DNA of 5,272 nucleotides, taken from CAYYRI01 sp964474185 (GTDB taxonomy: Bacteria > Patescibacteriota > Minisyncoccia > Minisyncoccales > RBG-13-42-11). The translations under genes and the position numbers were made by a program. This document shows positions 1 to 3,789 of this stretch, piece after piece; positions within the stretch are counted from its first letter, which is position 1; the number at the start of each line of letters is the position of its first letter. The stretch lies in assembly GCA_964474185.1 (NCBI GenBank), contig CAYYRI010000029.1, positions 1-5,272 on the forward strand, written 5' to 3'. Below the pieces are notes generated by a model. That model saw only the letters and a program-made list of their open reading frames with translations. It was not told the DNA's origin and searched no databases.

Positions 1-493
1 TTTTGATTATTTTTCTATCGGCAAGAACATAAACTAAGGCAGGTAATTTATCATGGAATTTCTTTTTAAGGCTTTCTATATCCCAATAGATATTCAATCT
101 TTTTTTCCTTCCCTGAACCCTAATCTTGTCTTTTCCAACTGAAAGTTTTAACCCTTGATTATTATATCGTCTACAGGAAAGAGTACTATGTAATTCTTTT
201 GATCTTTGATTATTTCTTTTCGAATAACCGAAATTATCGAGCAATAGTCGATCACGATCCCCACCTTCTGGCAGTGGTTCTAATGTAAAAAGCGTAAGCA
301 TTGATGTTGCATCTCTCCGGTACGCTTTAAGTTCTGCGACATGGGATATATCGTGCAAAGGAATATTATTTTCTTTAATGCCAAGTAAATCTTCTAATGT
401 CTTACCAATCCCAGTATCGCCAGCACGGTGGCTTTTGACAAAGCCCCGTTTTTTTATCTTTTGAAGTTCCTTTTTTAGATTTTTTAGGTCCAT
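1..493 (-). CDS. MvaI/BcnI-family type II restriction endonuclease, C-terminus off the window
   Basis: Open for 164 codons from the ATG at 493-491 to the window edge with no stop; the C-terminal third or so is missing. MvaI and BcnI cut CCWGG and CCSGG as monomers and are structurally related to MutH. Seen here: a basic N-terminal helix, then GDTGIGKTLEDLLGIKENNI (residues 25-44), an active-site stretch with D48 and the E54-L55-K56 (ExK) motif, and the family's S-x-LTLF block (64-69), followed by a region rich in Arg/Lys and Asn. The order and spacing resemble remembered MvaI and BcnI sequences, especially BcnI. The start is supported by AAGGTG (505-500) six nt upstream. The target sequence cannot be read from this fragment. 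The cognate methyltransferase is not in the window and would have to lie to the left. No convincing promoter was found; the gene sits 38 nt beyond a terminator, so expression may depend on readthrough. Confidence 0.85.
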   Translation of the reverse strand, partial: MDLKNLKKELQKIKKRGFVKSHRAGDTGIGKTLEDLLGIKENNIPLHDISHVAELKAYRRDATSMLTLFTLEPLPEGGDRDRLLLDNFGYSKRNNQRSKELHSTLSCRRYNNQGLKLSVGKDKIRVQGRKKRLNIYWDIESLKKKFHDKLPALVYVLADRKIIK

Positions 494-499
494 ATTATT

Positions 500-505
500 C
501 ACCTT
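500..505 (-). promoter_or_regulatory. Ribosome binding site of the restriction endonuclease
   Basis: AAGGTG on the minus strand, six bases before the ATG at 493. It fixes the start of the endonuclease, whose reading frame is otherwise open to the window edge. Confidence 0.6.
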
Positions 506-530
506 ACCCCCATTTTTGCCGAAATTCAAC

Positions 531-611
531 TTAAAAAAGCCCGGATATCGGGCCTTTGGCGATTAATTTTTCGCGGGGGCGTTCGATTTTGGGCAAAGAT
601 TTTAGGTTCAT
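531..611 (-). pseudogene. radC: Remnant of the 5' end of radC (26 codons)
   Basis: A 26-codon ORF starts one base after the Doc toxin stop (TAA-A-ATG). Its product contains LPKIERPREKLIAKGP, which matches the conserved start of the RadC/JAB-domain family (LP..ERPREKL...GP, normally followed by LSD.ELLA and a helix-hairpin-helix). Here the match ends after GP, and five residues (ISGLF) lead to a TAA stop inside a terminator hairpin. The metalloprotease-like JAB domain and everything else of RadC (normally about 220 residues) is absent. I read it as a truncated gene left by recombination or insertion of the neighbouring restriction gene. It could alternatively be a short translated leader. The match rests on one conserved motif recognised by eye. 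Confidence 0.6.
533..553 (-). terminator. Rho-independent terminator after the HTH-doc-radC' unit
   Basis: On the minus strand GCCCG, loop ATATC, CGGGC, then TTTTTT. The stem is five perfect G/C pairs (553-549 with 543-539) and the U-tract is 538-533. It falls within the last codons of the radC remnant and separates the toxin-antitoxin unit from the restriction endonuclease. The other strand has no T-run, so termination is directional. Confidence 0.75.
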
Positions 612-612
612 T

Positions 613-1035
613 TTATTTTAAATCTATTAAATAAGTACTTAGGAATGTTTCTATTGCTTGGACAGTATCTTTCTTTAATTTAGGATTACTTTGGGCTACC
701 CAAACTGCAAAATTGTATAATTCTTGATTATCAACTCTTAACCATTTCTTGTTCTTATGAAGAAAAACAAATAAGGTTGTCATAGCAATTCTTTTATTAC
801 CATTCTGAAAAGGGTGATTTTTAATCATCAAATAAAAAAGAATCGCTGCCTTACCAACAATTCTTTTATAAAACGGTTTCCTTCCAAAATTTTGAAACGG
901 TGTTGCAAGACAGCTTTCTAAAGTATTAGGATAACGAGTAGTAAAATCTGGGATTGGCTCACTATAAGTCATTAATTCTCTTGCTAAACTAAAAGCAATA
1001 TATTCAACTTCTCCGATAGATAATGATTTTATCAT
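613..1035 (-). CDS. doc: Doc (death-on-curing)-family Fic-fold toxin
   Basis: A 140-residue protein with the Fic/Doc signature HPFQNGNKR at residues 74-82 (H74, N78, N80, K81, R82), preceded by the helical segment that normally leads into it. The NKR ending, not NGR, is the Doc form. P1 Doc phosphorylates EF-Tu and blocks translation, whereas classic Fic proteins AMPylate targets. Length fits Doc relatives (about 125-140). The start codon overlaps the stop of the upstream HTH gene (ATGA), the usual antitoxin-toxin coupling, and no separate SD is needed. The protein carries no inhibitory [S/T]xxxE[G/N] helix that I can see, so inhibition should come from the partner. Target and activity are inferred from family membership. 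Confidence 0.88.
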   Translation of the reverse strand: MIKSLSIGEVEYIAFSLARELMTYSEPIPDFTTRYPNTLESCLATPFQNFGRKPFYKRIVGKAAILFYLMIKNHPFQNGNKRIAMTTLFVFLHKNKKWLRVDNQELYNFAVWVAQSNPKLKKDTVQAIETFLSTYLIDLK

Positions 1036-1289
1036 GCAGCTCCAAGCAATTTTAATGTTTCACTATATTCTTCAATTATTTTTTTAATTGCTTTTTCAAT
1101 CTCTAATTTTTCTTCTCTCTTTAATCCTTTTTCTAAAATGTCTCCTAAATATTTTTTATCAATAATAAAATCGTGTCCAACTTTTCTAGCCTTAATTTTT
1201 CCTGTTTTTATTCTTTTATATACAGCAATTCGACTAATACCTAAAATTTTTGCTAATTCAGTTGTAGATAGAAATTTTTTATCTTTCAT
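1032..1289 (-). CDS. Helix-turn-helix DNA-binding protein, probable antitoxin and autorepressor of doc
   Basis: Eighty-five residues in two parts. Residues 8-50 form an excisionase/MerR-like winged HTH: LSTTELAKILGISRIAVYKR, then a GKI-x-A-x-K-V wing, then I-DKKYL. Residues 52-82 are a highly charged Lys/Glu helix likely to mediate dimerisation or toxin binding. Doc toxins are classically paired with Phd antitoxins; here an HTH protein occupies that place, which is inferred from the 4-nt overlap with doc. Three copies of an 11-bp inverted/direct repeat lie just upstream and are the obvious operator for autoregulation. The ATG at 1289 has no Shine-Dalgarno sequence; the upstream bases are all A/T apart from one C, so the mRNA may be leaderless or poorly translated. 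Confidence 0.8.
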   Translation of the reverse strand: MKDKKFLSTTELAKILGISRIAVYKRIKTGKIKARKVGHDFIIDKKYLGDILEKGLKREEKLEIEKAIKKIIEEYSETLKLLGAA

Positions 1290-1301
1290 AGATTTAAATT
1301 T

Positions 1302-1340
1302 ATATGTTAACCACCATGTCTAGGTTAACATATGTTAACC
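1302..1340. promoter_or_regulatory. Operator cluster: three copies of ATATGTTAACC
   Basis: Copies lie at 1302-1312 (plus), 1323-1333 (minus) and 1330-1340 (plus). The last two share ATAT and form a perfect 18-bp palindrome, GGTTAACATATGTTAACC (1323-1340). Copies 1 and 2 form a second inverted pair with a 10-bp spacer. The cluster sits between the -35 hexamer and the start codon of the HTH gene, the expected position for binding by the HTH antitoxin or an antitoxin-toxin complex. Confidence 0.75.
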
Positions 1341-1350
1341 AAATTGTCAA
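1322..1350 (-). promoter_or_regulatory. Promoter of the HTH-doc operon
   Basis: A perfect TTGACA -35 (1350-1345) is followed after 17 bp by TAACCT (1327-1322), a weak -10 that keeps the TA...T core. The 18-bp palindromic operator fills the spacer and overlaps the -10, so repressor binding would block polymerase. An alternative -10, TATAAA at 1304-1299, would start transcription at or next to the ATG but lacks a good -35. Confidence 0.5.
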
Positions 1351-1480
1351 TTTAGCCTTAGATCCACTTCTTCTTTCTTTCACAATACCCCTAATTTTGG
1401 GGAAACTCAATCCGTTCGGCGCGGCTCAGGACAAGCCCTAACGTCGTACAACATAGATTGTACGAACCATAAATAAAAAA
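1351..1480. repeat. Intergenic stretch with palindromes, possible dispersed repeat
   Basis: No gene seen. It holds a perfect 8-bp inverted repeat, TCGTACAA (1444-1451) and TTGTACGA (1458-1465), with a 6-nt loop. Beside it is GGCT (1423-1426) with AGCC (1434-1437) in a G/C-rich segment containing GGCTCAGGACAAGCCC, and CCCC/GGGG (1388-1391/1399-1402) around an A/T loop. The segment is more G/C-rich than the flanking HTH operon. It resembles intergenic REP/BIME-type palindromic units, but only one copy is visible, so repeat status is unproven. Confidence 0.35.
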
Positions 1481-1498
1481 CACCGTTGGAGCACGGTG
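1475..1498 (-). terminator. Rho-independent terminator of the MazG-like gene
   Basis: Minus strand reads CACCGT, loop GCTCCA, ACGGTG, then TTTTTT. The stem is six perfect pairs (1498-1493 with 1486-1481) and the U-tract is 1480-1475. It lies 57 bp past the stop of the MazG-like gene and ends the middle transcription unit. Confidence 0.8.
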
Positions 1499-1555
1499 CA
1501 TTTGGGGATTCATTTTTATCTCTTTTTCTTGTCGCTCCCTACCCGGCGGTTGTTA

Positions 1556-2242
1556 TCAGGATTTATACCCCATTATGTCTATAAAACTGCACTGGCAGGG
1601 AGATTTTTTGCAGTCGTGGCAGTTTTCAGAAAACATCAAGGAAAGTTCCTCTGCCAGGTTTATCCCCGCCGAATTGAAAACGCCCATGAAACAGGAGAAT
1701 AAATCGGCCGCCTCCAAAGCGATGTTTTCAAAGTCTGCGTCCCTGTGCTGGCCGAGATAAGTTAAGATGGCCTCGGAAAACTCTCCCAGTTCCTCGGCCA
1801 GATGGATGCCGGCGTCTTCCTGGCTCCGGCTTTCCGGCGGATATATTTTCTTGAACATATCCTGGAATTCCTCAAGGGTTTTGGGCCGCTTGTTTTCGTC
1901 TATAAAAACTTTTTGCCGTTCTTTTACGTGTTTTTCCTTGCAGCAGCAGGGACAGGAAGCGCAATAAGAACAAAGATAAGGAAACCTTTTCCAGATTTCC
2001 TCTTCTGTTTTTATATGAAGCTGATTCGCCAGAGACATAAACCAACTGAGAGAAATTAAAAGGTTGGTTTTGATTTTGTTCCGGCCGGATTTTCTGATGC
2101 CCTTTAATCCCCTCATGGCAAAACGCTGTATCTGCGTCAGCATGTCGCCGACGCAGAAATACCTGTCGTTATTCAGACCGTAAACTTCCCTGACGAAATC
2201 CTGGTATTTATTGATGGTGGTGTCTTTTTGAACTGAAGCCAT
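1556..2242 (-). CDS. Cys-rich protein with MazG-like NTP pyrophosphohydrolase domain, apparent tandem duplication
   Basis: A 228-residue protein. Residues 143-200 carry the all-alpha MazG-type NTP-PPase signature: E150-E151-x2-E154 (plus E157) on one helix and E177-x2-D180 on the next. These acidic residues bind Mg2+ for hydrolysis of an NTP to NMP and PPi. Residues 33-78 look like a degenerate copy of the same helical unit (LSWFMSLANQLHI against LFSCFMGVFNSAGI), without the acidic residues. Each unit is followed by a cysteine cluster: CSYCASCPCCC (91-101) and CHDCKKSPCQC (208-218), probably Zn or Fe-S sites. The substrate is unknown: nucleotide-pool house-cleaning or a signalling/defence nucleotide are both possible. 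The ATG at 2242 has no good SD (GAGG lies 18 nt away). The gene follows the metallopeptidase by 70 nt and has its own candidate promoter. Confidence 0.7.
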   Translation of the reverse strand: MASVQKDTTINKYQDFVREVYGLNNDRYFCVGDMLTQIQRFAMRGLKGIRKSGRNKIKTNLLISLSWFMSLANQLHIKTEEEIWKRFPYLCSYCASCPCCCKEKHVKERQKVFIDENKRPKTLEEFQDMFKKIYPPESRSQEDAGIHLAEELGEFSEAILTYLGQHRDADFENIALEAADLFSCFMGVFNSAGINLAEELSLMFSENCHDCKKSPCQCSFIDIMGYKS

Positions 2243-2268
2243 AAAAATTTTGCGGATTTTCCTCTTTT

Positions 2269-2297
2269 ATTCTGCCACTTTCGGGCGATTTTGTCCA
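2269..2297 (-). promoter_or_regulatory. Candidate promoter of the MazG-like gene
   Basis: TGGACA (2297-2292), 17 bp, then CAGAAT (2274-2269), about 27 bp before the ATG. It matches five of six bases of the -35 consensus and four of six of the -10. The same -10 hexamer, CAGAAT, occurs in the candidate promoter of prmC. Confidence 0.4.
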
Positions 2298-2312
2298 ACA
2301 AAAAAAGAGAGC

Positions 2313-2643
2313 CTATTTTTTCCTTTTGGATTCTAGCCCCCGGATCTGTTTTTCGTCAAAACCGAAATGATGGGCGACTTCGTGCCAGACGGTGTTCTTG
2401 ACAATCTCCTTTATCTCTTCTTCCGAATGGGCGAGGTTTTCAATGGGTTCCTGGAAAATGGTGATTTTGTCGGGCAGCCGCATCCCGTATCCCCTGCCCC
2501 AGGCGGTTTTCGGAGTTCCCTGGTAAAGCCCCAAAAGAAAATTGCCGTATCTGATTCCGGTTTGTTTTAAATCATCCTCGGAGGGCCTGTCTTCAATGAC
2601 GATGGCGACATTCTCCATTTTTTCCCTGATGGTTTCGGGCAGA
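2313..2643 (-). CDS. Zincin-like metallopeptidase family protein (PF06262 type), N-terminus lost in the gap
   Basis: The reading frame enters from the N-run and is open through LPETIREK before MENVAIVIED. Because that upstream stretch fits the family pattern (LP..I....NVAIVVED.P), the Met at 2618 is internal and the true start is in the gap, probably about 15-20 residues earlier. The family is about 120 residues long. Visible features: LLGLYQG, PDKITIF-x-x-PIE, and the zinc site HEVAHHFGFDE (HExxH, numbered 79-89 from the internal Met), followed by a short Lys-rich tail. Family members are small soluble predicted zinc peptidases; no substrate is known to me. It lies directly after prmC, whose stop overlaps an ATG that is a good candidate for this gene's start. 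Confidence 0.8.
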
Positions 2644-2743
2644 NNNNNNNNNNNNNNNNNNNNNNNNNNNNNNNNNNNNNNNNNNNNNNNNNNNNNNNNN
2701 NNNNNNNNNNNNNNNNNNNNNNNNNNNNNNNNNNNNNNNNNNN
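2644..2743. other. Assembly gap of 100 N
   Basis: Exactly 100 unknown bases, the conventional placeholder for a scaffold gap of unestimated length. It removes the N-terminus of the metallopeptidase and everything after the prmC stop. Reading frames cannot be carried across it. Confidence 0.98.
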
Positions 2744-2747
2744 TGGT

Positions 2748-3407
2748 TCATTTTTTTATTTCCGCTTTCAGCCAGCGGAATTTTCCGAACTGGTCTTTTT
2801 TAAAGATAAACTTAAATTTTTCTTTTTCCAGAATTTCCTTTATTTTCTTTTTCTGGAACGGGTCGAATTCCAAAAATATTTTACCGGTCGGCTTCAAATA
2901 TTCTTTAACTTGGATAAAGAATTCTCTTATGCAATCCATACCGTCTTTACCCGCGAATAAAGAAACGTGCGGATCTTTTTCCAAAACTTCCTCTTGAACT
3001 TCCGAGATTCTATCCAGGGCGACGTAAGGAGGATTGGCGAAAATAAAACCGTATTTCTTTCCTTTCAGTTTTTCAAATAAGTTTGATTTGTAAATTTTGT
3101 ATCTCTCTTTGCCGATATCGTTTAATTTTAAATTAATTTTTATTTTCCCGACTGCCTCCTCCGATATATCGATGAAGCTCACATTACTATTCTGTATATT
3201 TTTAAGAACAGCAATCCCTATACATCCTGTCCCGGCAAAGATATCCAAAACTTCTATTATCGAGTCGCAACGAGATGAAGAAGAGCGTCCGCTCTTCGCC
3301 TTCAATTCTTTTATTTCCTTCCCGACCCAAAATTCGGTTTCTATCCTCGGCTGGAAAACCTGATCTTTGTAATCAATTTTGCAATTTATGAATTTAATCC
3401 GTTTCAT
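2748..3407 (-). CDS. prmC: PrmC/HemK-like protein-(glutamine-N5) methyltransferase, short form
   Basis: PrmC methylates the Gln of the GGQ motif in peptide release factors, using S-adenosylmethionine. Seen in order: QPRIETEFWV (19-28), matching PRPETE; SAM motif I VLDIFAGTGCIGIAV (53-67); acidic end of strand 2 at D80; catalytic NPPYV (125-129); and the FAGKDGMDCIREFF block (151-164) typical of this family. At 219 residues it lacks the usual N-terminal helical domain of about 60-70 residues that docks onto release factors (E. coli form about 277). The linker before motif I contains an odd Ser/Arg run (KSGRSSSSRCDS, 38-49) encoded by a palindrome. The ATG at 3407 lacks an SD. The stop overlaps an ATG (ATGA at 2751-2748), suggesting translational coupling to the next gene. 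Confidence 0.85.
   Translation of the reverse strand: MKRIKFINCKIDYKDQVFQPRIETEFWVGKEIKELKAKSGRSSSSRCDSIIEVLDIFAGTGCIGIAVLKNIQNSNVSFIDISEEAVGKIKINLKLNDIGKERYKIYKSNLFEKLKGKKYGFIFANPPYVALDRISEVQEEVLEKDPHVSLFAGKDGMDCIREFFIQVKEYLKPTGKIFLEFDPFQKKKIKEILEKEKFKFIFKKDQFGKFRWLKAEIKK
3280..3297. repeat. Palindrome inside the prmC coding sequence
   Basis: GAAGAGCG (3280-3287), two bases, then CGCTCTTC (3290-3297): a perfect 8-bp stem. It encodes part of the non-conserved Ser/Arg linker between the PRIETE and SAM motifs of prmC and is richer in G/C than the rest of the gene. It may be an in-frame palindromic insert or chance structure in a variable linker. Confidence 0.5.
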
Positions 3408-3421
3408 TTTAAATTATCTTA

Positions 3422-3451
3422 ATTCTGACTCTTTTTCGCATATTTTGTCAA
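3422..3451 (-). promoter_or_regulatory. Candidate promoter of prmC
   Basis: A perfect TTGACA -35 (3451-3446), 18 bp, then CAGAAT (3427-3422). It lies just downstream of the acylphosphatase terminator, where a new transcription unit is expected. A second -10-like GATAAT (3418-3413) lies only five bases before the ATG and would give a leaderless mRNA, but has no matching -35. Confidence 0.5.
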
Positions 3452-3457
3452 AAGAAG

Positions 3458-3491
3458 AACCCTGCACTTTTTAAACGAAAAGTGCAGGGTT
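3458..3491 (-). terminator. Strong hairpin terminator of the acylphosphatase/lipid-kinase operon
   Basis: A perfect 14-bp stem (3458-3471 with 3478-3491) and 6-base loop; the minus strand continues with TCTTCTTTT. The upstream arm overlaps the TAA stop of the second acylphosphatase (3493-3491). The A/T pairs next to the loop make the stem near-symmetric, but the T-rich tail is on the minus side only. Confidence 0.75.
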
Positions 3492-3775
3492 TAGAGAACA
3501 ACGATTCTGAAGAACTTGTATTCGGCCAAGTAGGGCTGAGAAAAAACATCCAGCTTCTCTACTTTGGCTTCCGAAGGGCCTTTTCTTGCCCACTCGATTA
3601 TCTTATCGACTGCTTCCTCCATCCCTTCAAGAACGGCTTTGACCTGGCCGTCGCGGAGATTCATCACCGTGCCGCAAACGCCAAGATTATTGGCCATTTC
3701 CTCCATCTTGCTGCGAAAGCAAACGTTGTGGACTTTCCCCGAAATAAATATAGTTTTTCTTACTTTTCTTTCCAT
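3491..3775 (-). CDS. acyP: Acylphosphatase, diverged paralogue
   Basis: Acylphosphatases hydrolyse the carboxyl-phosphate bond of acyl phosphates. This 94-residue protein has the full ferredoxin-like family pattern: SGKVHNVCFR (12-21) with the phosphate-binding R21, then VMNLRDGQVKAVLEG (37-51) with the catalytic N39, WARKGP (62-67) and a closing FFRI strand. It departs from the GxVQGVxFR consensus: QG is replaced by HN (residues 18-19) in the phosphate cradle, and Phe by Cys at 19-20 of that loop. R and N are intact, so activity is likely but substrate preference may differ. It aligns without gaps to the acylphosphatase at 4856-5185, about half of 81 positions identical by hand count, so the two are paralogues. 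A canonical AAGGAG (3789-3784) lies 8 nt before the ATG and abuts the stop of the lipid kinase gene. Confidence 0.88.
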   Translation of the reverse strand: MERKVRKTIFISGKVHNVCFRSKMEEMANNLGVCGTVMNLRDGQVKAVLEGMEEAVDKIIEWARKGPSEAKVEKLDVFSQPYLAEYKFFRIVVL

Positions 3776-3783
3776 GTTTCAAT

Positions 3784-3789
3784 CTCCTT
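3784..3789 (-). promoter_or_regulatory. Ribosome binding site of the second acylphosphatase
   Basis: AAGGAG, 8 bases before the ATG at 3775. It begins on the last base of the lipid kinase TGA stop, indicating coupled translation within the operon. Confidence 0.75.

Noticed and set aside
501..524. TTGAAT-17-TAAGGT as a promoter for the restriction endonuclease
   Set aside because: Both boxes are weak and the -10 would overlap the ribosome site, leaving it outside the mRNA.
1..1340. Horizontal transfer of the left block based on low G+C alone
   Set aside because: The block is AT-rich, but prmC at 2748-3407 is also AT-rich, so composition by itself is not convincing; the gene content is the better argument.
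1388..1402. CCCC/GGGG hairpin as a terminator
   Set aside because: Only four pairs and no T-run on either strand; the clear terminator at 1475-1498 already ends the MazG-like gene.
2313..2618. Metallopeptidase starting at the ATG at 2618
   Set aside because: The frame stays open upstream to the gap and encodes conserved family sequence (LPETIREK), so this Met is internal.
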